DNA of 13,084 nt from an uncultured Thermomicrobiales bacterium (lineage in GTDB: Bacteria > Chloroflexota > Chloroflexia > Thermomicrobiales > Thermomicrobiaceae): contig CALAGB010000076.1 in the NCBI GenBank assembly GCA_937891245.1, positions 1 to 13,084 on the forward strand, given 5' to 3'. Below, piece by piece: positions 6,836 to 13,084 of the stretch. Below the pieces are notes generated by a model. The model saw only the letters and a program-made list of their open reading frames with translations, did not search any database and was not told where the DNA came from. The stretch's first letter is position 1, and every line of letters starts with the position of its first letter. The position numbers and the translations under genes are program-made.

Positions 6836-7603
6836 TTGACTGACTACCGGGCGTTGTACGACCTGAGCGGCAAACGCGCGCTCGTTGTTGGCTGCGGCGG
6901 CATCGGTCAGGCATGTGTGGCGGCGCTGGCGAACTTCGGCGCGGCCGTCGTCACCGCCGATCGTTCGATGCTGCTGGCGCAGGAGGCGACCTATGCGGTT
7001 CGCAAGGCTGGCCAACCAACGCTGGCGTTTCAGGTCGACATAAGCGACGCCGCATCGGCGCGCACCTGCGTGGCCGAGGCGGCCGAGGCGCTTGGCGGGC
7101 TCGACATTCTGGTCAACGCCGCTGGCATCAACGTACGCAAACCGGCGCTCGAATTCACGCCCGACGAGTGGGAGCGCGTGCTGGCCGTCAATCTTTCCGG
7201 CGTCTTCTATACAACTCAAGCGGCGGGCCGCCTGATGGTCGAGCAGCGCTAGGGCAAAGTTGTGACGATCTCGTCGGTTTCCAGCCTTGTTGGACATCCG
7301 GCACTCGCGCCGTACGGTGCCTCCAAGGGCGGTCTGGCTGTGCTGACCAAGACGCTGGCGGTCGAGTGGGCGCCCTTTGGCGTGACGGTCAACGCGGTCG
7401 GTCCCGCCTACACCGAGACGCCGTTGACAAGCAAATACCTGGAAGAGCCGGGTCGGCGCGAGGAGATCGTACGCGACATCCCGATGGGGCGGCTGGCACA
7501 ACCGGAAGAGACGGCCGCCGCGGTCGTCTTCCTCGCCTCCGACGCCTCACGCTTCGTCACCGGCCAAACGCTCTACGTCGACGGCGGCCGCACCGCGGAT
7601 TAG
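6836..7603 (+). pseudogene. Short-chain dehydrogenase/reductase interrupted by in-frame TAG
   Basis: An SDR-family NAD(P)-dependent oxidoreductase frame of 255 codons, normal for the family, but codon 139 is TAG (7250-7252). Before it: start TTG 6836 with AGGAGG four bases upstream, Rossmann motif VVGCGGIG (17-24), Asp42 after strand 2 (favouring NAD), NAAG (94-97) and Asn119. After it, in the same frame: GKVVTISS with Ser147, the catalytic YGASK (Tyr160, Lys164) and a C-terminus RFVTGQTLYVDGG. Ser147 and Tyr160 are spaced as in active SDRs, so only the one codon is wrong. The truncated product would lack the catalytic residues. The glycine motif is also one residue short of the usual TGxxxGIG. 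No start with a ribosome site follows the stop. Substrate unknown; the sequence resembles sugar/gluconate-type SDRs. A sequencing error is possible. Confidence 0.85.
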
Positions 7604-7971
7604 CGGCGGCAGCGATCACCGTGGTCTGTCATTATCCAGCGCTTGGTTCGTTTCCCTCCCGTCTTCCTGCGGGCGGCAACAATCATCGTCATTTGTTCCC
7701 ACGAATTGCATTCGCACGCAATATTCGACCGGGATTGACGATCATCACCGTTTGCGGGGCATAGTGCTCCTCTGGGTTGAGAAAATCTTTTATTTCGCCA
7801 CCTGGAATTGCACACGAGTAAATTTTCAGCACTCGCCGGTGTGTGGAAACTCACACCTCCGCGTGTAAACATCCTTGCGCGCGCAGCACAAAATACACTA
7901 TGCTACGGCTCCTCGACGAACCGACGTCGACGTGATGACGCAGCAGCCGCGGTGTGCCGGGGGGAGCAACA
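7604..7971. other. Non-coding gap before the RCC1 remnant
   Basis: No gene is seen in about 370 bases. The middle (about 7740-7830) is AT-rich for this genome. A hairpin GGTGTG/CACACC lies at 7838-7857; its left arm, GTGTGTGGAAAC, closely matches GTGTGTGGACAC on the minus strand upstream of the collagen-like gene (2743-2754). A sigma-70-type promoter follows at 7875-7904. Confidence 0.5.
7875..7904 (+). promoter_or_regulatory. Candidate sigma-70 promoter of the RCC1-like remnant
   Basis: TTGCGC (7875-7880) and TATGCT (7899-7904) are separated by 18 bases. The same TATGCT -10 and 18-base spacing occur in the candidate trpS promoter. The expected transcript would start about 60 bases before the ATG at 7972. 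Confidence 0.45.
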
Positions 7972-8210
7972 ATGGTGAGCATCAGGAAGATGCACGGTCG
8001 AGTGCCGCCATGCTGGTGGTGGTCGCTCTGCTGGTTGCGTTGGTGGACGCGGTCGCCACGGTCGTCACGCCTCCGACTCCAGTCGCCGCGAGTGGACTGA
8101 CGAGCGTGAGTGCCGGTGCATACCATACTTGTGCGATCACGCCTGACGGCACAGGGATCCGACGCGTTGATCCGGTTGGCACGTGCGTTCCAATCTCGAT
8201 CCGGCGTTGA
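7972..8210 (+). pseudogene. Truncated exported RCC1-repeat protein remnant
   Basis: ATG 7972 has a strong ribosome site (GGGGGGAG) and starts MVSIRKMHGRVPP, a basic signal-peptide N-region. The hydrophobic core that should follow (MLVVVALLVALV, then a PVAA cleavage-like site) is in the neighbouring frame from 8010, so a one-base deletion or equivalent shift near 8008 is likely. That second frame continues GLTSVSAGAYHTCAITPDGT, the opening of an RCC1/BNR-type beta-propeller repeat as found in secreted bacterial proteins. The expected CWG and GQLG residues are missing and the frame ends after 17 unrelated residues at TGA 8208-8210. Intact members have several such repeats and are hundreds of residues long. 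I read this as an internal deletion plus a frameshift. Translation from ATG 8010 without a ribosome site would be the alternative. Confidence 0.65.
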
Positions 8211-8245
8211 ACAGCCGCTCTCTCAACTCAGTAAGAGCGGCTGTT
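8210..8245 (+). terminator. Perfect 12-bp hairpin after the RCC1 remnant
   Basis: AACAGCCGCTCT (8210-8221) pairs perfectly with AGAGCGGCTGTT (8234-8245) around a 12-base loop. It begins at the last base of the TGA stop. The 3' arm ends in TGTT but no long U-tract follows. Most likely it is the native terminator of the former full-length gene. Confidence 0.6.
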
Positions 8246-8407
8246 CGTCATGCCGCACTTTTACTGCAAACCACGGCCCGCGGAATGCCGATCTTGCCCA
8301 TCCGTGAGCGATAGCGAGAGAGAAGCTCGTGGGAAGCAGGTCCGATCGTACCCATGCATTGCTGAATCTCTTAGTAGAGGCGCGCCAACCACCGGAGGAG
8401 CAGGGGA
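8246..8407. other. Leader region of the STAND-LuxR gene
   Basis: About 160 bases without a gene. The only clear signal is the ribosome site GGAGGAGCAGGGG just before ATG 8408. I could not identify a convincing -35/-10 pair. Confidence 0.4.
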
Positions 8408-10777
8408 ATGGCGAAGATACCCTCTGAGTTACCCGTACCTCGTATGGCCCTTATCGGGCGCGAACGGGAACTCGCGACGATGCACGCTATCCTCGAAGGC
8501 AGCGACACGCGACTGTTGACGCTGACCGGAATCGGTGGGGGTGGCAAAACACGTCTCGCGTTGGCATTCGCCCGCGAGATCGCGTTCACCTACCCAAACC
8601 GCATCTGGCTGGTGGAACTTGCCGCGATCGTCGACCCGTCGCTCGTGCCGATCGCGGTGTCGACCGCGGTTGGGCTTCAACGTACCACCGGTGATACGCC
8701 GATTGACGCGCTGGCGGGCTTCCTCGCCGTGCGCCCATCGCTCCTGATCCTCGACAACTGTGAGCACGTGATCGATGCCTGCGCGGTCTTCGCCGAACAG
8801 ATGCTCGCGAGGTGCCCGGAGCTCCGAATTCTCGCCACCAGCCGTGAGCCGCTGGAGATCGCGGGCGAACGCCAGTATCGTATACCGACCCTGGCTACGC
8901 CGGATCCTAACCGACTGCCGGATATGGCTGAGATCGCGGCATCTCCCGCGGTGCGGCTCTTCGTTATACAGGCGCAGGATGTCCGACCCGACTTCCGCCT
9001 GACTCCGGCGAATGCGCCGGTCGTCGCGCGCATCTGTGCGCGTCTCGACGGCATCCCGCTCGCGCTCGAACTGGCCGCGGCGCGCATTCGCGTGCTCGGC
9101 GTCGAGCAGATCCTTGAGCGACTGGATGACACCTTTCGTTTGTTGACCGCAGGCCGCCGCATCGCGCCGACGCGCCAGCAGACGTTGCGGGCTACGCTAG
9201 ATTGGAGCGACGCGCTGCTCGACGATGAGGAGCGGATCGTCTTTCGACGACTGGCCGTGTTCGGCGGGGAGTTCACGCTTGAGGCGGCCGAGGCGGTCTG
9301 TAGCTCGGAGGAAATCCCACCGGCCGGTGTGCTGGACATCCTGATGCACCTGGTCGACAAATCACTCGTCATCGCTGCTCCAAATCAGAACGTGGCATGG
9401 TATCGCCTCCTGGAGCCGGTGCGGCAATACGCGATGTGGCAACTGGTGGCGTGCGCTGAGGTGACTGAGCGCCGCGACCGGCATGTTTGGTTCTACACCG
9501 CGCTGGCCGAGCAGGCCAGCACGGCGCTCCATGGCCCTGAGCAGGAAGCCTGGCTTGCGCGCCTGGAGCGAGAGCAGAGTAATCTCCGTAACGCACTGGA
9601 ATGGACCGAGACGCGAAGCGACGTCGAGTCCGAACTGCGCTTGGCCAGCGGGCTCGCCTCGTACTGGGAAGCACACGGCCATTTAACCGAAGGGCGGCGC
9701 TGGCTGCAGCAGACGCTCGAAACGAGTGCGATGGCAGCCGGTCCAACGCTTCGGATACATGCATTGAGGGGCGCGGGAAGACTCGCCTTCCTCGATGCGC
9801 AGGAGGGCGGATCGCAGTATGCCGAGGCAGAGGAGCTGCACCGGGAGAGTTTGAAGCTCGCGCAGGAGACCGGCGACGAAGCGGAGATCGCAGCGGCGTT
9901 GATCGAGATCGGGATGGTCCAGCGTATGCAACGCAACCTGGCGGCCTCAACCGACGTCCTGACAGAGGCGCTGGCTCGCTTCCTTCGGCTCAATGACACA
10001 CCCGGTATCGCGCTGGCACTCCTCAATCTTGGCGCCAACGCCGGCATGCAGGGAGATATCGAGCGCTCGATCGCCCTGCTGACCGAAAGTCTCGAGCGGC
10101 ACGAGGCGCTGGGAGACCTACGCTCGATGGCCATCGCCCAGGCGATGCTTGCCGGAGCGACCATGCAGCGCGGGGATCTTGACGCCGCACTCACCTTCGC
10201 CGTCGCCGCTATCGAAGGCCATGCTCGCATCGACGATCGTTGGTTCGTAGCGTTCGACTCGTTGCGCTTGGCGAGCGTCCTGTTAGCGCACCAACGAACC
10301 CTGGAAGCGGTGCAGTTTCTTGGAACCGCACAAGCACTTTCCGAAGCGGTCGGCTGCGCGGTCGGCAGCGTCACCTATGCCGGATTGTTCGCGTCCACGC
10401 GGCCCATAATCCATCAGCGCCGGTTCAACGCAGCCTGGTCCCTGGGCCACGCCATGAACCTCCAGCAGGCCCTCGAAGCCGTTCGAGCCCTCACAGCATC
10501 ACCGAGATCCTCGCGGCGAACCGAACATTCGCACTCCGCAAACCTCACCCGGAGAGAACGAGAAATCGCGACGTATTTGGAACAGGGCTACACCGACCGG
10601 CGAATCGCCGAGACGCTCTCCATCACCCCTGGCACGGTCGGGGTTCACGTCCATCATATTCTGCGCAAGCTTGATCTCCGATCCCGGTTGCAAGTCGCCG
10701 CATATTTCGATGCGCATGGTTGGGAGAACGAACCGGCCGGCGAACGGCATCGGCCAGGGATTGCTCGAAAAATATAG
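8408..10777 (+). CDS. STAND ATPase - TPR - LuxR-type transcriptional regulator
   Basis: A 789-residue signal-transducing regulator: a nucleotide-dependent switch, a repeat-rich sensor region and a DNA-binding tail. The NB-ARC/AAA-like ATPase opens with LIGRERELATM, then Walker A GIGGGGKT (41-48), Walker B LLILDNCEH (112-120), the sensor-like ILATSREPL (141-149) and GIPLAL (215-220). A winged-helix-like region follows (about 250-340), then TPR-like helical repeats (about 360-690). The C-terminal LuxR/GerE helix-turn-helix (713-767) is LTRREREIATYLEQGYTDRR followed by IAETLSITPGTVGVHVHHIL. There is no transmembrane segment, so it should act in the cytoplasm. It has a strong ribosome site before ATG 8408. 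In this family a ligand bound by the repeats usually triggers ATP-dependent assembly; the ligand and target genes here are unknown. Confidence 0.93.
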   Translation: MAKIPSELPVPRMALIGRERELATMHAILEGSDTRLLTLTGIGGGGKTRLALAFAREIAFTYPNRIWLVELAAIVDPSLVPIAVSTAVGLQRTTGDTPIDALAGFLAVRPSLLILDNCEHVIDACAVFAEQMLARCPELRILATSREPLEIAGERQYRIPTLATPDPNRLPDMAEIAASPAVRLFVIQAQDVRPDFRLTPANAPVVARICARLDGIPLALELAAARIRVLGVEQILERLDDTFRLLTAGRRIAPTRQQTLRATLDWSDALLDDEERIVFRRLAVFGGEFTLEAAEAVCSSEEIPPAGVLDILMHLVDKSLVIAAPNQNVAWYRLLEPVRQYAMWQLVACAEVTERRDRHVWFYTALAEQASTALHGPEQEAWLARLEREQSNLRNALEWTETRSDVESELRLASGLASYWEAHGHLTEGRRWLQQTLETSAMAAGPTLRIHALRGAGRLAFLDAQEGGSQYAEAEELHRESLKLAQETGDEAEIAAALIEIGMVQRMQRNLAASTDVLTEALARFLRLNDTPGIALALLNLGANAGMQGDIERSIALLTESLERHEALGDLRSMAIAQAMLAGATMQRGDLDAALTFAVAAIEGHARIDDRWFVAFDSLRLASVLLAHQRTLEAVQFLGTAQALSEAVGCAVGSVTYAGLFASTRPIIHQRRFNAAWSLGHAMNLQQALEAVRALTASPRSSRRTEHSHSANLTRREREIATYLEQGYTDRRIAETLSITPGTVGVHVHHILRKLDLRSRLQVAAYFDAHGWENEPAGERHRPGIARKI

Positions 10778-10798
10778 ATCTCTTCTATAGATCCTCTA
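10773..10798. repeat. Short direct repeat over the regulator's stop codon
   Basis: TATAGATC occurs at 10773-10780 and 10786-10793, 13 bases apart, with similar flanks (TCTTC and CTCTA). The TAG stop of the LuxR-type gene lies inside the first copy. The two arms ATAGA and TCTAT could also form a weak AT-rich hairpin. Meaning unknown. Confidence 0.35.
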
Positions 10799-10896
10799 GA
10801 TTCATCTCTCCGCGCGACCCATAACAATCCGTTGGCAACGAACAGAACTCGCATCGTCTGGTCTCCCGGCTGTGGCGGCGAGATCAATACCCCGGT

Positions 10897-11220
10897 ATGC
10901 ACGTCGAATCGTTCGACTGGAACCGTATGTACGCGATGATGATCCGCATCGATCTGCACGAGATCTGCTTTGCGCGTGAACGCGGCCAGGCTGGGCGCTC
11001 TCTCGCGACAGAGCTCGGCGCCTAACGCGGATTCATCGCATTTATCGCCTTCGAGGCGGGTGAAGGTCATAACGCCGGCATCTGGATCTCTGACGATCTC
11101 ACAACAGTCGACGATGGACGGCGTGTCGCCGCGCAATGGCAGCATGAACACGCGGGAGCCTCTGCCTCCGACATTCAACCGATCGCGACCGGCAAGGTGA
11201 TCGTTCAGCGGGGGCTTTAG
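10897..11220 (+). pseudogene. ABM-like small protein interrupted by in-frame TAA
   Basis: One plus-strand frame from ATG 10897 to TAG 11220 (107 codons) reads as a protein apart from a TAA at codon 43 (11023-11025). Before it: MHVESFDWNRMYAMMIRID with mostly G/C third bases (about 33 of 42 by hand count). After it: RGFIAFIAFEAGEGHNAGIW, then ISDDL, RVAAQWQHEHA and a GKVIVQRGL end. A glycine-phenylalanine turn, a strand with a G-D/E-G loop, a helix with an AA-W core and a final GKV-type strand is the layout of the antibiotic-biosynthesis-monooxygenase (ABM, dimeric alpha-beta barrel) family, whose domains are about 95-110 residues. The likelier start is ATG 10927 (MYA). The family call rests on pattern recall, not a search. 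A minus-strand frame (11316-10654) is also open here but runs 124 bases into the regulator gene. Confidence 0.5.
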
Positions 11221-11398
11221 GTGCGGGGAGGGAACGGACGTGTTGAAGGGATGGTGCGACGCTCGGCGCATAGGCCGTTGAGCACGTGCCGCTGGGAGAG
11301 CGACGCTCTCTGCCACCGGTGCAAAGGAGCGCGCGTGTCAGCAGGCGGATAACAGATCCTCCATCGACGCGACTTTTTTCGGAAGAGAGGGAGTGACT
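11221..11398. other. Upstream region of the PQQ-propeller gene
   Basis: No gene is seen. A 6-bp hairpin GAGAGC/GCTCTC with a three-base loop lies at 11296-11310. A T-rich run (11374-11379) precedes the ribosome site. I cannot assign a confident promoter. Confidence 0.4.
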
Positions 11399-13036
11399 AT
11401 GCAGCGACGTACCGGTCCCAAATTTCGTATCTGGTTTCGTATCGCCTTTATTCTTTCCGTGGCATCGCTCGCGGCGGCGGCGCTATCACCCGCAGCTATG
11501 GCATCGCGCCCATCTCAGACGGATTGGCCGATGTTCGGTCAGAACCTGAACAACACTGCGAGTGCCCCGTACACCAAAGTCAATGTCGGCAACGTGAAAG
11601 CGTTGAAGGTGAAGTGGGCCTTCACCACGAGCGGTGATGTCTCGGCGCGCGCCGCCGTGGTCGGCAACGTCGCCTACTTCCCGGATTGGGGCGGCCACGT
11701 ATACGCAGTCAACGCCACGAACGGCGCACCGATCTGGACGAAGAACATTCTGACGGACTATTTGCCGGGCATGCTCGATCCGTCTGGGAACCCACTGACG
11801 AAGGTCGTCTCACGTACGAGTCCCGTCGTTGACGCCAGCACCAACACGCTCTACCTCGGCACACAGTCGGGCGCCTATATGCTCGCCATCAACACGAGCG
11901 ACGGCTCACTCAAGTGGGCGAGCCAGCTCGATGCACATCCATACGCGATCGACACCGGCTCGCCGATTGTCTACGACGGCGTTCTCTATGCTGGCGTTTC
12001 CTCAACTGAAGAAGCGGCGGCGGCAGACCCCGGCTATGGCTGCTGCTCGTTCCGTGGGAGCGTGGTCGCTGTGAACGCGAGCACCGGCTCGATTAACTGG
12101 AAATCGTACATCGTTCCGGAAGGCTACACGGGCGGCGCCGTCTGGGGCAGCACACTTGTACCTGATCCAGAGCTGGGTGTCGTCTTCGCCACGACCGGAA
12201 ACAACTACTTCACGCCGACCGACCCGGCATATACGGAGTGCGTCGCCAACGGAGGTAGCCAAACGTCTTGCCTCTCGCCCGATGATCATTTCGATTCGGT
12301 CGTAGCCCTCAGCATGGGGAGCGCGACGCAAACTGCCGGCTCCATCGTTTGGGCGAAACGGCTCGGGAGTTCAGATGACTGGAATGTTGCCTGCTTCTTT
12401 GCAGGGAACAACTGCCCGACCAGCAGCGGTCCGGATTACGACTTCGGTTCCGGCGCGAACCTCTTCACCGTCCAAACCGCGAGCGGTCCCAAGGCCATTC
12501 TCGGTGCCGGGCAAAAGAGCGGCGTCTACTCGGCGTTTGACCCCGCGACCGGCCAGCTCCTATGGGCAACGCAAGTTGGGCCCGGATCCGCGCTCGGTGG
12601 CATTGAGTGGGGCTCGGCCACGGATGGCCAGCGTATCTACGTCGGCATCGGTAACCAGTATGGACTCCCTTACACACTCCCCTCGGGTGAAACGATCACA
12701 TCCGGTTCCTGGGCCGCGCTCGACGCGGCGACAGGTGCAATCCTGTGGCAGAAAGCCGATCCGAATGGGGCGATGGATCTCGGCCCCATGACCGTGGCCA
12801 ACGGCGTTGTGTACGCGCCTTCCATGGGAGCGGCAAGTGCGAGTACGCCGAACATGTTCGCGCTGGATGCCGCAACCGGCAGCGTTCGCTGGAGCTATGC
12901 ATCGGGAGGATCAGTCATAGCTGGCGCGGTCATCACCAATGACACCGTCTTCTGGGGCTCCGGCTATTCCAATCTTCCCGGCTTCGGCTTCGTCGGCAAT
13001 AACACGTTCTATGCGTTCAGCACAGGCGGTCACTAA
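11399..13036 (+). CDS. Exported PQQ-type beta-propeller protein, polyvinyl-alcohol-dehydrogenase-like
   Basis: Predicted secreted quinoprotein-like protein of 545 residues. The N-terminus (MQRRTGPKFRIWFR, then a hydrophobic stretch and an AMAS cleavage-like site near residue 36) is a signal peptide. The mature protein starts DWPMFGQNLNNT, the typical opening of PVA-dehydrogenase-like proteins, and has repeated propeller blades of the PQQ type (VYAVNATNGAPIW, MLAINTSDGSLKW, VVAVNASTGSINW, YSAFDPATGQLLW, WAALDAATGAILW, MFALDAATGSVRW). Adjacent Cys215-Cys216 (GYGCCSFRGS) matches the vicinal disulfide of quinoprotein dehydrogenases, and DYDFGSGANL (346-355) matches their catalytic/Ca-binding region. 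There is no CxxCH, so no haem c domain. The start ATG 11399 follows GGGAG; GTG 11393 is less likely. An AAGGAGG ribosome-like site overlaps the TAA stop, but the nearest downstream ATG is 13067. Oxidation of a secondary alcohol is inferred from the family. Confidence 0.88.
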   Translation: MQRRTGPKFRIWFRIAFILSVASLAAAALSPAAMASRPSQTDWPMFGQNLNNTASAPYTKVNVGNVKALKVKWAFTTSGDVSARAAVVGNVAYFPDWGGHVYAVNATNGAPIWTKNILTDYLPGMLDPSGNPLTKVVSRTSPVVDASTNTLYLGTQSGAYMLAINTSDGSLKWASQLDAHPYAIDTGSPIVYDGVLYAGVSSTEEAAAADPGYGCCSFRGSVVAVNASTGSINWKSYIVPEGYTGGAVWGSTLVPDPELGVVFATTGNNYFTPTDPAYTECVANGGSQTSCLSPDDHFDSVVALSMGSATQTAGSIVWAKRLGSSDDWNVACFFAGNNCPTSSGPDYDFGSGANLFTVQTASGPKAILGAGQKSGVYSAFDPATGQLLWATQVGPGSALGGIEWGSATDGQRIYVGIGNQYGLPYTLPSGETITSGSWAALDAATGAILWQKADPNGAMDLGPMTVANGVVYAPSMGAASASTPNMFALDAATGSVRWSYASGGSVIAGAVITNDTVFWGSGYSNLPGFGFVGNNTFYAFSTGGH

Positions 13037-13084
13037 GGAGGACACGACCGCTATCCAGACGAATCCATGATCCGTGATCGTATC

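Noticed and set aside
6296..7501. 401-codon minus-strand open frame over cupin and SDR
   Set aside because: It lies antisense to two clearly recognisable genes, and its product is a low-complexity Arg/Gln/Ala-rich sequence, typical of antisense frames in GC-rich DNA.
6836..7603. Genome-wide TAG recoding to explain the broken SDR
   Set aside because: TAG ends the anti-sigma gene, the LuxR-type gene and the SDR frame itself at expected protein ends, so TAG acts as a normal stop here.
7604..7971. Small RNA or riboswitch before the RCC1 remnant
   Set aside because: Only one 6-bp hairpin and an AT-rich patch; no recognisable riboswitch core.
10654..11316. 220-codon minus-strand open frame after the LuxR-type gene
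   Set aside because: It overlaps the regulator's helix-turn-helix coding region by 124 bases and has no ribosome site or recognisable family, although its middle part looks faintly protein-like. The plus-strand ABM-like frame explains the region better, but this is not settled.

Overview
The window is GC-rich bacterial DNA with mostly G/C-ending codons and a mix of Shine-Dalgarno-led ATG, GTG and TTG starts. The gene families suggest a Chloroflexota genome of the Thermomicrobia/Sphaerobacter kind: a large STAND-LuxR regulator, a SigK/RskA-like sigma/anti-sigma pair, an exported collagen-like protein and a polyvinyl-alcohol-dehydrogenase-like PQQ propeller. This assignment is inferred from family content and is not proven.

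Layout. (1) 3-1232 (+) is the 3' part of an MFS drug-efflux-type transporter. (2) 1233-1779 has no convincing gene. (3) A minus-strand block reads from right to left: ECF sigma factor (4359-3754), membrane zinc-finger RskA-type anti-sigma factor (3754-2978, overlapping by one base), a repeat-bearing gap, then an exported collagen-like protein (2657-1866) ending at a perfect 17-bp hairpin. (4) A divergent promoter region (4360-4599) leads into a plus-strand run: trpS, a one-cysteine redoxin, a small cupin, then a compound hairpin repeat and a short-chain dehydrogenase broken by an in-frame TAG. (5) 7604-8407 holds a promoter, a truncated RCC1-repeat protein remnant and a hairpin. (6) A 789-residue STAND ATPase-TPR-LuxR regulator is followed by an apparently empty gap that contains, in one plus frame, an ABM-like small protein interrupted by TAA. 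(7) An exported PQQ-type beta-propeller protein closes the window.

The most notable pattern is that three of the roughly thirteen genes are broken: SDR by TAG, ABM-like by TAA, and RCC1-like by truncation with a probable frameshift. All lie between 6.8 and 11.3 kb. The rest of the window looks intact and uses TAA, TAG and TGA as ordinary stops, so a changed genetic code is unlikely. Either this is a decaying accessory segment or the assembly contains point errors. I see no CRISPR array, transposase, tRNA or rRNA, and no clearly new multi-gene system. The nearest candidate for a functional unit is the sigma/anti-sigma pair with the collagen-like surface protein.
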